Of a stretch of DNA of 64,000 nt, positions 19,144-28,561 are shown one piece after another (position 1 is the stretch's first letter; every line of letters starts with the position of its first letter). The notes beneath the pieces are model-generated. The model was not told where the DNA came from and ran no database searches. It saw nothing but the letters and a program-made list of their open reading frames with translations. The DNA is from Marinoscillum sp. MHG1-6. Its GTDB lineage: Bacteria > Bacteroidota > Bacteroidia > Cytophagales > Cyclobacteriaceae. Location: positions 186,001 to 250,000 of the forward strand of contig NZ_JAMZMI010000001.1 in the NCBI RefSeq assembly GCF_024714475.1, read 5' to 3'. Both the position numbers and the translations under genes were made by a program.

Positions 19144-20247
19144 TTAATTGTTGACCAAGCCCTTAAACAGATGATCATACTCCTGTGCAATGCGCTCCCA
19201 GGTATATTTTTCTGTGATTCTGCTTCGGCTTATCACCCTCTTTTCTTCAATCATGCCTTCCTGATTGTCCAAAAATGCAACCTGATCGACGATTGATTGT
19301 ATTTTCTTTTGGAAATAGAAACCATGTTTATCATCCAGAAGTACCTCCCGGCTAAAAGGTGTATCCAGCGCCAAAATGCAACAACCATAAGCTAATGCTT
19401 TGAGCAGAGTAGGATTCGTGCCTCCATATTCATGGCCATGAACGTATATATAGGCATTGGAATAGAGTTCCATTAACAATTCCTGATCCTTTACATATCC
19501 GGTAAAAATTATTTTATCCGAAGCAAAGGATTTGATATTTCTTGCATACTCGTCTTCATAAGGCACATCACCAACAATGACGAGCTTCTTTTTAGATGAA
19601 GTTTTGGAAAAAGCCTCAACGATCAGGTCTGCATTATTATCCGGAATTAATCTACCCACAATCAGATAATACTCTCTCGGTATTATCCCTATTGACTCTA
19701 ACCGGTCCGCCTGACGACTTTCTTTCAAATGCGCACCATATTCAATCACCACGGAATCCTTGTTAAATTCTTCCAGGTAAATCCTACGCATTTCTTCCGA
19801 ATCCGAAATCAATTGATCAAATACTTTTGTGGATAACCTGGAGGCCCAATAAAAATACCTTGCCCCAAAACCTTTCCATTTGGGCCTTTGCCATTCCAGT
19901 CCATCTGTAATGATCGCAGTTCGTTTCCTGAATAACTTCGTCAACAATCCAAAGGGTCCATTGGCTGTATTGACATAGAGAATAATATCAAACCTCAGAA
20001 AAAGGAGTGCATGCAAGGTTGCCAAAAAACTATTACTCAATTGAGATAATGCTTTGGTATCTACGGTGGGGATATAGTGAATATGAATACCATTGACCTC
20101 TTTAGGTCTTTCGGTATACAAATGCCTATGCGCATAAACATGGATTTCATGTTTCTCTTTTAATAATTCAAAAGTCTCTTTAACAAAGGTTTCATAACCT
20201 GAATAGACATAAGGATAACCACGTGAACCAATTATTGCTATTTTCAT
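19144..20247 (-). CDS. Family 4 glycosyltransferase with DUF1972-type N-terminus
   Basis: This 367-residue GT-B enzyme opens with IIGSRGYPYVYSGYETFVKE, the hallmark of the DUF1972 domain found in rhamnosyl- and other hexosyltransferases of polysaccharide loci. The C-terminal half holds the GT4 donor site: YLIVGRLIPDNN near 188 for the phosphate-binding region, and HEYGGTNPTLLKALAYG near 285 with the expected glycine-rich and acidic residues. It overlaps the upstream GT4 gene by 4 bases (ATGA). It is the last transferase gene of cluster 2 before the initiating enzyme. Rhamnosyl specificity is plausible because rfbBAC are nearby, but this is inference. Confidence 0.88.
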   Translation of the reverse strand: MKIAIIGSRGYPYVYSGYETFVKETFELLKEKHEIHVYAHRHLYTERPKEVNGIHIHYIPTVDTKALSQLSNSFLATLHALLFLRFDIILYVNTANGPFGLLTKLFRKRTAIITDGLEWQRPKWKGFGARYFYWASRLSTKVFDQLISDSEEMRRIYLEEFNKDSVVIEYGAHLKESRQADRLESIGIIPREYYLIVGRLIPDNNADLIVEAFSKTSSKKKLVIVGDVPYEDEYARNIKSFASDKIIFTGYVKDQELLMELYSNAYIYVHGHEYGGTNPTLLKALAYGCCILALDTPFSREVLLDDKHGFYFQKKIQSIVDQVAFLDNQEGMIEEKRVISRSRITEKYTWERIAQEYDHLFKGLVNN

Positions 20248-21335
20248 ATAGTCGCCTCGATTAAAATTTTAAATAAATTTTCCGAGCTTCTTCCCCAAGA
20301 AAATTTATCCGCTACTCGCAAACCCTCTGTAATTAAGTTTTCCTTTACTCCTTCGGAATCAAGCAACTCAAGGCCGTCTTCAATGGACTCCAAACTATTG
20401 GGATCCACAAAAATAGATGCCGTTTCAAATAGTTCTTCAAAAACAGGAATTCTTGAAACAACCGTTGGGGTTCCAAGAGCCATAGCCTCTAAAGGAGGCA
20501 AGCCAAACCCCTCTGCAAAGCTTAAATAGCAAAATGCCATAGCTTCTCGTATAAGGACACCTAGTTGATCATCAGGCACATACCCAATAAATGAAACATG
20601 CTGGGTATCGACAGCCTTCAATTCCGAATACAAAGAGTCTTTTTGTCCAGCAATTACCAGTTGCGTATCCTTGGATTTACAAAAATCTCTGGTTCCATTA
20701 ATTAGACCCAATATGTTTTTCCGATCATTTAGTCTTCCATAATACAATAAGTAGTTTTTCAAAATTCCATACTTCGCTTTAACATCTTGATAATTGAAAT
20801 TATCTATTTGCCCAAATCTTCCGAGATCAACACCATTATATAAAACCTTCACCTTAGCTGCTCCGCCATACCCATTCCGAATCAAACGTTGTTTTTCTGT
20901 TTCAGAAATTGTGATTATCCCATTTGCATTCTTAGCCGACGGCTTTATGAATTTAAAATATACCCTTTCGATCCAAGAAAAATACTCCGGAAAATCGTCA
21001 AACAGGACATCATGAATAAACAAAACGTAGTTAACCCTTGACAGAAATGGTCCGAAATTGTGAAGTAATAGCACATCATACGCTCTACTTTTTAGCCTGA
21101 ATGTTAGAAATAAATTTGATAACAAATTGATTCTAGCCCATATATAGGATACTTTAAAACCCAAAGCAGAATACCTTAAACCATTTTCCCTATCTCTTGA
21201 ATCAAGTAATAATTCAATCTCGTTCTCCTCGTCAATATAATTTATCAGATTAGACAGATATGCTTCAAGCACCACCTTACCACTTATTGGGCCTGAAAAA
21301 AGCCATTTTGCATCAATCAGAATATTTCTTTTCAC
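20244..21335 (-). CDS. Family 4 glycosyltransferase
   Basis: This GT-B glycosyltransferase of 363 residues has the GT4 C-terminal donor domain. YLLYYGRLNDRKN near 198 carries the Arg/Lys pair, and FAEGFGLPPLEAMALGTP near 275 is the classical E-x7-E motif. The N-terminal acceptor domain includes YVLFIHDVLFDDFPEYFS, seen in mannosyl- and other hexosyltransferases. The start codon is GTG (21335); no ATG is available nearby. It lies 7 bases after the acyltransferase gene and overlaps the next GT4 gene by 4. It would add one residue to the cluster 2 repeat. Confidence 0.9.
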   Translation of the reverse strand: MKRNILIDAKWLFSGPISGKVVLEAYLSNLINYIDEENEIELLLDSRDRENGLRYSALGFKVSYIWARINLLSNLFLTFRLKSRAYDVLLLHNFGPFLSRVNYVLFIHDVLFDDFPEYFSWIERVYFKFIKPSAKNANGIITISETEKQRLIRNGYGGAAKVKVLYNGVDLGRFGQIDNFNYQDVKAKYGILKNYLLYYGRLNDRKNILGLINGTRDFCKSKDTQLVIAGQKDSLYSELKAVDTQHVSFIGYVPDDQLGVLIREAMAFCYLSFAEGFGLPPLEAMALGTPTVVSRIPVFEELFETASIFVDPNSLESIEDGLELLDSEGVKENLITEGLRVADKFSWGRSSENLFKILIEATI

Positions 21336-21342
21336 ACTTTAT

Positions 21343-21942
21343 TCAATCATCCGATTCAAACCTTGAACGCTCCCAATTTCTATAACTTTCCCTAACGCGT
21401 TGAAGAATAAAGCCTTTTTTATTAAAAGATGGAATTTCAAATTGCCCGGGAAGATTGACAATAAAGCTCTTTGTTCTGTCGACTGTTTTCTTATTCAACT
21501 CTTCATCTAAAGGCAAATTTGATATTTTTCGTGCAGGACTACCCACATAAATTCCAGATTCCGTAATGGTTTTGTTAATTAGGGAATTCGCTCCAACTAT
21601 CACATCTGAACAAATTTCTACACCGGGCATAACTATGCTATTTACTCCGATGTAAACATTATTATTTACCCGAATGACTCCATACCTAACCTTATCATAA
21701 CCCTTAATAATATTAGAATATGAACTATCATGATTTACAAATCGTACACCCGATGAAATTATCACGTCTGATCCAATCTCAATCAAATATGCCGTCCAAG
21801 GTTCATAGAGAAAACCGTACGCATCAACTATTTGTACACGTTCGCCCACTTTTGCTCCTTGCTTTCTGAGGCTCCTTATGAATCGATTGTTACGGTTGTA
21901 TTTCTCCTTTAAAGCCCAAAAATGTTTCTTGATAAAATCCAA
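21343..21942 (-). CDS. Hexapeptide-repeat acyltransferase (WbbJ/LacA-like)
   Basis: The protein (199 residues) is a left-handed beta-helix acyltransferase, most likely an O-acetyltransferase using acetyl-CoA. The signature is the run of hexapeptide repeats from about residue 85 to 145: NNNVYIGVNSIVMPGVEI, then VIVGANSLINKTI, then GSPARKI. A His in the FVNHDS stretch near residue 73 is a candidate catalytic base. Only a TTG start at 21942 fits the frame; the upstream ATG is out of frame. It sits between the STELLO-like and a GT4 gene in cluster 2 and probably decorates the repeat unit. The acyl group and acceptor are unknown. Confidence 0.86.
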   Translation of the reverse strand: MDFIKKHFWALKEKYNRNNRFIRSLRKQGAKVGERVQIVDAYGFLYEPWTAYLIEIGSDVIISSGVRFVNHDSSYSNIIKGYDKVRYGVIRVNNNVYIGVNSIVMPGVEICSDVIVGANSLINKTITESGIYVGSPARKISNLPLDEELNKKTVDRTKSFIVNLPGQFEIPSFNKKGFILQRVRESYRNWERSRFESDD

Positions 21943-21957
21943 ACCTTCACCATTAAA

Positions 21958-22923
21958 TTATATATGACTAAAAAATAATTCGATGAGTTTTAGCTCTTTG
22001 GCTTGAACGATTTCATTTTCAGCCAATCCGTCGTAGATATTGTACACATTATCCTTTATTGTTTGTCCCTTCTTACTTCGGCTGATGGCTATATCAAGGG
22101 CCTTTTCAATTGTTAAATACATTGGTATTTCAGATTCAAAGTCCTTTATATAGTCATGCGGGTTCCTCAACTGACGCACTGTTGACTCTAAAAACCCTAA
22201 ATGCGCATCTTCAGACCAAAGAACTGGTTGAGCAATAATTCCTCTCAAGATATCTGTATAACGAAAAGTAACTGTTGTAGGCAGATAGAGCAATGGAAAG
22301 AAAGTCTGATCGATCCAGGTATTCTGACTATTAAATGGAGTTACACAGTTTTTCTCAAGAATTACCGGAGGTCTTTTGGAAAAAGCTACATGCTCATCCG
22401 AAACCAATCGATATATCGCATCCACATCTGGGTCTTCATCAGCCAACCCCTGCCAAACCCCCACTGTTGGTCTACTAATAGTAGAAGTTGGCAAGGGCTC
22501 CAGATTTAATATCTCTTTAAGAGGCAATCCTCTAGGCCAAATCCTATGATTTGTAAATAACTTATAGATATTAACAAATCCAGATTCATTTATTGATTGG
22601 GCCTGGTCAATTTGCTTAGGGAACCCCCAATTACTCAAAGGGATATTGTCGTCATCTGTATCTACAATACCCGTTGCCCCACTCTGAATAGCATAAACAT
22701 ATCCTAACATTTTTCTGCAATAGTGATTAAAGGGCAAAGAATTGGCGAATTCTGAATAGAGTTCCATTTGATCCTTCACGCTTAAGAATACTGCGCCCTC
22801 GCATACCCAATTCTCCGGAGATTTCTTATCCCCAACAACCACCACCCTGTTAGGTTGTATTTCAGCAAATTTTTTGACGGCCTCAGTTGGCTCAAAAATT
22901 GAAGTAATTATGATAAAATCCAT
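21958..22923 (-). CDS. STELLO/DUF288-like glycosyltransferase family protein
   Basis: The 321-residue protein resembles the DUF288/STELLO family, GT-A-like proteins best known from plants and nematodes, with scattered bacterial members in polysaccharide loci. Seen here are VVVVGDKKSPENW near residue 30, NHYCRKMLGYVYAIQSGA near 74, and IVDTDDDNIP near 94, a metal-site-like DxD. WQGLADEDPDVDAIYRL lies near 165, and the FRYTDILRG stretch near 237 is also typical. It overlaps the next upstream gene by 16 bases and precedes an acyltransferase gene. A role as a sugar transferase in cluster 2 is inferred; no bacterial activity is known to me. A GT2-like enzyme is the main alternative. Confidence 0.75.
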   Translation of the reverse strand: MDFIIITSIFEPTEAVKKFAEIQPNRVVVVGDKKSPENWVCEGAVFLSVKDQMELYSEFANSLPFNHYCRKMLGYVYAIQSGATGIVDTDDDNIPLSNWGFPKQIDQAQSINESGFVNIYKLFTNHRIWPRGLPLKEILNLEPLPTSTISRPTVGVWQGLADEDPDVDAIYRLVSDEHVAFSKRPPVILEKNCVTPFNSQNTWIDQTFFPLLYLPTTVTFRYTDILRGIIAQPVLWSEDAHLGFLESTVRQLRNPHDYIKDFESEIPMYLTIEKALDIAISRSKKGQTIKDNVYNIYDGLAENEIVQAKELKLIELFFSHI

Positions 22924-23885
22924 TCCTCTTTTATTTTCGAAATATTATTATATGTTAGTTTGTTAAGCCCTTTAAAATATTGATGTGCTGACTCATCTAA
23001 ACCTGAAATTTTCTGAGATTTTTCCAAAAAATCAGAAGTCGAATAACACAGTTCATTATCAATTAACTCTTCATATAAAGGATGAAAATCGATTAATGGT
23101 ATTCCTCCAGATCCAATAATATCAAACAAAACTCCAGAAATAAAATAATCAGAATACTGCCTTGAAACAGGCACATAGATAAGACCTACCCCAATTTCAG
23201 CCTGATATTGAGCATCACTTAAATATTCATTCGTAAATGTTATATTGTCTGATGATGATAGCTCAGCTAAGACCCCTGCATCAACTTTGCCTTTAAGATA
23301 AAAATGGAAATTGCCATTAGTACTCCGTACCAACTTAATCGGATTCCTTTGATCATTAATGTGACCTAGCACTTTTATTGTTTTCTGATCAAAATTCATG
23401 TTTCTCTCAGCAACTGAATAAATTCTATCATGAACCACCAATCCACTTCTATAAAATTGGTCTTTATGGTAACTATTCGTGAAAATGACATGTTTGGCTT
23501 TTTCAACAACCCTTAAAAACAACCCTTTAAATATTCCCTTTTCGAAATACTGGGCTGAAATAATACAAACCGAATAGTTCTTCGCAAATAATGTGACAAA
23601 CAACCAAAATGGAACATTCCCCTGAGACAGAAATAAAATTTTTTCCTTTCTGTAGCTCCATAATGAAAGCATATAATTATAAAAAAGACCAACCCATAAA
23701 AATAACTTCCTTACCGGCCGTCCCTGTGTAGAACTCATTTTGGATTGAATATTCGCAATGACTCTGTTATGCAATAATCTACACTCTGAATCCTCGCTTT
23801 CTAATAGCTTCAGGTAATGATCTTGAAAACGCAAAAAGTGCCCCTTTGAATCAAATGCCGGGTCGAAGAGATAAATCGATTCCAA
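22908..23885 (-). CDS. Uncharacterised protein of cluster 2, possibly a GT-B glycosyltransferase
   Basis: I do not recognise this 325-residue protein. It has no signal peptide. A hydrophobic stretch around residues 66-78 and another near 100-120 alternate with soluble segments. The second half has a pattern reminiscent of a GT-B donor domain: IKVLGHINDQRNPIKLV near 170, DAQYQAEIGVGLIYVPV near 226, and DIIGSGGIPLIDFHPLYEEL near 260. The latter could be the nucleotide-binding end of a diverged GT4. Only a TTG start (23885) is available. It lies between a GT4 gene (8 bases away) and the STELLO-like gene (16-base overlap), so it is surely a working part of cluster 2. Confidence 0.6.
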   Translation of the reverse strand: MESIYLFDPAFDSKGHFLRFQDHYLKLLESEDSECRLLHNRVIANIQSKMSSTQGRPVRKLFLWVGLFYNYMLSLWSYRKEKILFLSQGNVPFWLFVTLFAKNYSVCIISAQYFEKGIFKGLFLRVVEKAKHVIFTNSYHKDQFYRSGLVVHDRIYSVAERNMNFDQKTIKVLGHINDQRNPIKLVRSTNGNFHFYLKGKVDAGVLAELSSSDNITFTNEYLSDAQYQAEIGVGLIYVPVSRQYSDYFISGVLFDIIGSGGIPLIDFHPLYEELIDNELCYSTSDFLEKSQKISGLDESAHQYFKGLNKLTYNNISKIKEEWILS

Positions 23886-23892
23886 AGTTATT

Positions 23893-25032
23893 TTAATTGC
23901 TGGTAATTTGATTGAAAAACTGATTGTAGATTCTTAGCACATTTTCGTATTGAAAACCTGCCACAGTATCTCTTGTTATAGTATCGTCAGGTCCATTGAT
24001 TTTCACAAATAACTCTCGCGAATATATTAAGTCTATGGCTCTAACAGCCTCTTTCAAGTCCGAATCTTGATAAAATGCTCCATTCACACCTTCGGTAATT
24101 AAATTGACGGCATTTCCATTTCTATTTGAAACTATTGGAATCGAATTGTTTAATAACTCGATGTAAATGCGACCAAATGCCTCGAATTTATAAGGCAAAA
24201 TTGCAAAATCATACTGATCGAATTCAATTGAATCAATTGGATGATATCCTATAAGGTTGACTTTACCTGGAAATTTAGCGGCAATTGATTCAACATCGTC
24301 TACCTGGATTCCATCACCGTAAATATCCAGGGTAATATCCTGGCCGGTTACAGCATTATAATTATGAATTATTTTAACAGCCTGAAGCGGTTGTTTGGAA
24401 TCGTCTAATCGCCCTATGAATATTGCTCGATTATTCCTTTTTCTTTCGCAATTATTGCTACAGATGACTTCCTTCAAAATTGGGTTTGGCAATACCTCCT
24501 TCTTTATTGGAAAATCCTTAAACTGATTTTGAGTCAATACCGAATTCGAAATCAACACATCAAAACTGATCAACTCCCTTTTAATATCTATTTCCAATTG
24601 CCAATCAAATTGTTCTGAAAAATGTTCTCTACAGTGGTAAACCACTCGTTTCGCAATACCAAGCCTTTTCAGGTAAAGGCCCAGATAAGGAGTAAATGTA
24701 TTACTGTAGGCCAGATCATATTTGCCTCTACTTCTTAAAGTATTATAGTTCAAGGTTAGTATTAGCAGGGTTAGAATCCTTTTTATGCTTGAATGCACAA
24801 ATACCTTCCAGGCTGGCTTATTTTTACTTGACACAAAATGATAAAGTGGTAACCTAATCACTTTGACTCGGTCCAAATTAATAATAGTGGCCAACCTTCC
24901 TTCACCAGGAACGATTAATGTCAGTTCGTTATTCAGAGAAAGGGAATTAATCACAGGAGCAATACTCCTTTCCGCTCCATAACCATCTACCGTAGGCACT
25001 AAAAATACGATTTTTAACGCTTTCAACTGCAT
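23893..25032 (-). CDS. Family 4 glycosyltransferase
   Basis: This is a GT-B, GT4-like enzyme of about 379 residues. The N-terminal domain starts LKIVFLVPTVDGYGAERS, with the Gly-rich acceptor-side loop. The C-terminal domain has RAIFIGRLDDSKQPLQAV near 208 and a donor-site region around YDFAILPYKFEAFGRIYIEL, where an acidic residue replaces the usual E-x7-E spacing only loosely. I start at ATG 25032, which follows the upstream wzy stop by 4 bases. A longer frame from TTG 25062 would overlap wzy. It should add a sugar to the cluster 2 repeat. Confidence 0.86.
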   Translation of the reverse strand: MQLKALKIVFLVPTVDGYGAERSIAPVINSLSLNNELTLIVPGEGRLATIINLDRVKVIRLPLYHFVSSKNKPAWKVFVHSSIKRILTLLILTLNYNTLRSRGKYDLAYSNTFTPYLGLYLKRLGIAKRVVYHCREHFSEQFDWQLEIDIKRELISFDVLISNSVLTQNQFKDFPIKKEVLPNPILKEVICSNNCERKRNNRAIFIGRLDDSKQPLQAVKIIHNYNAVTGQDITLDIYGDGIQVDDVESIAAKFPGKVNLIGYHPIDSIEFDQYDFAILPYKFEAFGRIYIELLNNSIPIVSNRNGNAVNLITEGVNGAFYQDSDLKEAVRAIDLIYSRELFVKINGPDDTITRDTVAGFQYENVLRIYNQFFNQITSN

Positions 25033-25036
25033 ATAT

Positions 25037-26173
25037 TTAACTGTTTTCAATTCCGCTTGCAATTACAAACGACATATACCCATAAATGAAAAACTCAGTC
25101 ATATTATAGGATGCCAACATTGATGCAGTAACCAAAAGAACAAATCCTATCTTTTCATATTTAGAATTAATCTTGCGATAAACTCGATAATAGAAATTTC
25201 CTAAGGCAAGCAATCCCACGATTCCTAAATCATGTGCAACTTGTGCTATTCCTGACCCCAACCAACCCTCTGCTCCAAATATGTGATGTGAATTACCAAA
25301 TTGGGTACTAAACAAGGTATCGGCGCTGAAAATCCCTTTACCAAAAATTGGGCTTTCAATAAACCCTTCAAAGGCAATAGTATACGCATAAAACCTACCA
25401 AAAGCAGAGGCATTATTAAATAATTCTTCTAAAAAACTATATAAGAACTTATATGATAATACAAATAAACCTATGCTGCTAGCAATCGCTAGAAATGCAA
25501 CCATTAAATTCAGGTAGCTCATTCTAGCTTTTTCAATTACCCAGACTTGAAAAAATGTAAATAGCTTTCCCACTATGAAAAGAAGGATCGCTGATCGAGT
25601 AAACGTCAAAATCAGACCGGATAATAAAATGGATTTTTCTCCTTTTGTCAGATTATTTAAAAACAAAGTCATTAGGCAAATCTGAGCTAAGAAATTCGGT
25701 TCAAATGTGAGCGATCTCATGGACGGAATTAACCCTTCTCTATGCCCTGGGGCAACCAAACTTGTTTTCAAACCAACAAAATAAAGTGCTAACCCAAATA
25801 GTCCGATAAAAATTAAAGCAAGCGTCATCCTTACCCAAAGCTTATCTAGTTCGCCCACCCGATAATACTTATTAAGTACACAAACAAGCAGAAGCAAATC
25901 CACATATCGGATAACGAAACCTAAAATAGACGCAATATGATTTATGCTTCCATTATTAACTAATTCTGAACCAATAAGTGCAAGTATTACCAACAAAAAG
26001 CTTTTTGTTTGGTCAAAGGCCAACCGAAATTTATCGAGGTTATCAAATGCCACAATTACGAAAACAGGCATTAACCAGAGATACAAATCGTACCCCATGA
26101 ACTTGGCATCAATGAAAACCACTGCAAAAAGCAATGGAAAAATGAAATAAGTATCAATTGCCTTTTTAGGCAT
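25037..26173 (-). CDS. Wzy-like polysaccharide polymerase of cluster 2
   Basis: This is an integral membrane protein of about 378 residues with ten or more hydrophobic segments and a longer loop (about 265-305) containing FGNSHHIFGAEGWLGSG, a place where polymerases of this kind often carry conserved His/Arg residues. There is no strong family motif, so the call rests on topology and on its place right after wzx. The ATG at 26173 is preferred. A TTG at 26188 would make a 4-base TTGA overlap with the wzx stop and cannot be excluded. Some WaaL-type ligases look the same. Confidence 0.72.
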   Translation of the reverse strand: MPKKAIDTYFIFPLLFAVVFIDAKFMGYDLYLWLMPVFVIVAFDNLDKFRLAFDQTKSFLLVILALIGSELVNNGSINHIASILGFVIRYVDLLLLVCVLNKYYRVGELDKLWVRMTLALIFIGLFGLALYFVGLKTSLVAPGHREGLIPSMRSLTFEPNFLAQICLMTLFLNNLTKGEKSILLSGLILTFTRSAILLFIVGKLFTFFQVWVIEKARMSYLNLMVAFLAIASSIGLFVLSYKFLYSFLEELFNNASAFGRFYAYTIAFEGFIESPIFGKGIFSADTLFSTQFGNSHHIFGAEGWLGSGIAQVAHDLGIVGLLALGNFYYRVYRKINSKYEKIGFVLLVTASMLASYNMTEFFIYGYMSFVIASGIENS

Positions 26174-26184
26174 TATTGCAGGGT

Positions 26185-27432
26185 TCAAACTATCTTAAGT
26201 TTCTTAACCATCAAAAACTTAAACAAATTTTCCACGATTAATACTAGAGCAATAGCATAAGCGGCGCCCTGAACTCCAAATTCAGAAACCAAAATTAAAT
26301 TTAAGCCCACTGAAAGTACCACAAAGATTACGGATATATTCGTTATTATACGATCATGACCTGTCATAATTAAAGTTATGCCAACTACCCCGGTAGCCAT
26401 ATTCACAAACTGGCCAATTGCTAGAATTATTAAAAGCGGATATGCACTCAAGAATTCTTCCCCCCAAAATCCAACAAGTACTTTCCCGTATAAAACAAAC
26501 ATCCCTAAAATTGATGCGCCAGTTACCAGTAACAAACCAGAGGTACGACCAATCAGCCCCTTCAATTCATGCCTCTTTCCTTGATTGTACATTTCCGCAA
26601 TTTTAGGTGCAAGAACTGAACTTACTATTTGCAACAACAATACCGTTGTAAACGCCAATTTTTGAGCAATAGAAAAGAGCCCAATCTCTTCAGCACCACA
26701 AAAAAAACCAATAATAAAAGGTGAAATAACTAAAGTTATATTCGCCGTTATCGAGAGCAGAAAAAGTCTCGAAATAGATTGTTTTAATTTTTTAAGAATG
26801 TTTTTGTATGGAAACCTATACTCGAATACATGCTTCCAATATGCTAGAGATACAATAAAGACAACTATTCTACACCCTAGAAAAATTATCGCTATGTCAA
26901 GTAATTCAATCACACTAACAGACCATGAACAGAATAAAATAATGCCAATACAAATCAGAAATACTCCAATCACCTGATCAAAAAGATTACCCTGCCACAC
27001 CTTATTAAATCCATTTAAGGCCGCCGAAATATTCTTTGTTAATGATTGTAATACTACGCTTATTACAAATAGGGCAAGAGGAACCTCAATAGAGGAATCA
27101 GAAAAAAAAATACTCGAAATGAAAGGAGAACAAAGAACAAGAATCAGCGATAACAGAACAGATATTCCCAAACAAAAGTATTGGGTTGATAAAAAAATAT
27201 TCGAAATTCTTTCCAGTTGATTGCCCGCTTTAGCAATTGCTACCTCTCGAGTTATTATGTGAGGCATGCCAAAGGAAAACAAAACCAAAATAAAAACAGA
27301 AAGGTTATTAATAAATTCAAACCTTCCAAAATCCTCCAAACCTAACTCTCTGCCTAAATAAACACTAATCAAGAAGCTACTACAAACGCCTATTCCCTTC
27401 AAAAAAATTGAGATGAATGTATCCTTTAACAT
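26185..27432 (-). CDS. Wzx-like polysaccharide flippase of cluster 2
   Basis: This is a 415-residue membrane protein with about 12 hydrophobic segments, in the polysaccharide transporter branch of the MOP superfamily. The N-terminus has LKGIGVCSSFLISVYLGREL followed by GLEDFGRFEFIN, the usual first-helix signature. It lies 22 bases downstream of wzz and directly before wzy. It should flip the undecaprenyl-linked repeat of cluster 2. It is about 90 residues shorter than the cluster 1 flippase and quite different in sequence. Confidence 0.88.
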   Translation of the reverse strand: MLKDTFISIFLKGIGVCSSFLISVYLGRELGLEDFGRFEFINNLSVFILVLFSFGMPHIITREVAIAKAGNQLERISNIFLSTQYFCLGISVLLSLILVLCSPFISSIFFSDSSIEVPLALFVISVVLQSLTKNISAALNGFNKVWQGNLFDQVIGVFLICIGIILFCSWSVSVIELLDIAIIFLGCRIVVFIVSLAYWKHVFEYRFPYKNILKKLKQSISRLFLLSITANITLVISPFIIGFFCGAEEIGLFSIAQKLAFTTVLLLQIVSSVLAPKIAEMYNQGKRHELKGLIGRTSGLLLVTGASILGMFVLYGKVLVGFWGEEFLSAYPLLIILAIGQFVNMATGVVGITLIMTGHDRIITNISVIFVVLSVGLNLILVSEFGVQGAAYAIALVLIVENLFKFLMVKKLKIV

Positions 27433-27454
27433 AAATTGGCACCAGTATAGTACG

Positions 27455-28558
27455 TTAAACCTTCAATTCCTCTCTCAATGAAGGAAGCACCAAATTCGTG
27501 ACAAAAACGAAACCTGAACCACTGAGAAATCCTGCAATTAAGGCAATCAAGAGCATTACTAGCCTTTTGGGACTTGCCTTTTTTAAAGGAACTTTGGTAG
27601 GTTCTAATACGGTGAAAACCGGCTTATCTTCATTGATTTCCAACATAACCTGTTCCATTTCCCGTGCGAGCTGATCAAATACACTAAAAGCCAAATTGTA
27701 ACTTGCTTCTAAGCCTTCCTCTTCTGACTTTGCTCTGGAAGTATTTACGTACTGATTACGATCTCGAAAGACAGCTAATGCCATTTGTGCCCGTTCGAAT
27801 TCTTGCTTTTTATTTTGATATTGTTCTGACACATATTTTAACTTGTTTTGTTTTTTGGATAGGACGTAATTTTCCAAATATTCAGTGATGTAAGTTTTTG
27901 TAAACCTTACGATTTTTGCGGCTACCATAGGGTCTTGCATCTCCACTTCGATCTTGATTACTCCGAGCTCCTCATCCCTATCGACTTGAATACGGCCTAA
28001 TAAATCTTCCACTATCTTCTGTTGTTCTTCCGTTAAGACTATTAAATCTTCCTTTAACATCTCATTGATGAATTCTTTATTGCCCTTTTCTTTGTTCAAC
28101 CAATTTAGGATCGTAAAAGGAAATTTTACTATTTTCGACAATATCCCCTTTTTATAATGCTTTAAATAATAGTTGTTAAGGGTCATTGAGTCATTTAAGC
28201 TTGGAAAATAAAATCTCTCGCTCAACAAAGACATTAGGAAAGGAGTGCTTTGCGCAACACTGCCATAAATTCTTGGATTTATCATCACTTGATCTCCAGT
28301 CATACTGCCCAAATTAAATCCAGCAAGTGATGCAATTCCACCGATAGGTCCTCCGACTGGCATCTGACTAGAATTATTTTCGGGAATTAGCGTACAAAAG
28401 GTCTTATATTCGTTGGGCGTAGTAAAAGCGATTAGAAAGCCTAAGAGCAAAAAGACTCCAGTCCATTTCAGTAGAAAATTTCGTTTTAACCAAATAACAT
28501 TCACCACCTCAAGTAGGTCTACATTATTTTGTTCATAAATTGAAGAACCTTTACTCAT
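27455..28558 (-). CDS. Wzz-type chain length determinant of cluster 2
   Basis: This paralogue of the cluster 1 Wzz (367 residues) has the same plan: an N-terminal membrane helix (about 32-50), then TPNEYKTFCTLIPEN, then a Gly-rich stretch ending in SMTGD. A predicted coiled coil lies at about 235-310, and a C-terminal helix at about 335-357 is preceded by the proline motif PTKVPLKKASPKR. No kinase domain is present. It lies only 3 bases after wza of the same cluster. It is expected to act with Wza, Wzx and Wzy of cluster 2. Tyr-kinase control, if any, must come from a gene outside the window. Confidence 0.92.
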   Translation of the reverse strand: MSKGSSIYEQNNVDLLEVVNVIWLKRNFLLKWTGVFLLLGFLIAFTTPNEYKTFCTLIPENNSSQMPVGGPIGGIASLAGFNLGSMTGDQVMINPRIYGSVAQSTPFLMSLLSERFYFPSLNDSMTLNNYYLKHYKKGILSKIVKFPFTILNWLNKEKGNKEFINEMLKEDLIVLTEEQQKIVEDLLGRIQVDRDEELGVIKIEVEMQDPMVAAKIVRFTKTYITEYLENYVLSKKQNKLKYVSEQYQNKKQEFERAQMALAVFRDRNQYVNTSRAKSEEEGLEASYNLAFSVFDQLAREMEQVMLEINEDKPVFTVLEPTKVPLKKASPKRLVMLLIALIAGFLSGSGFVFVTNLVLPSLREELKV

Positions 28559-28561
28559 AAG

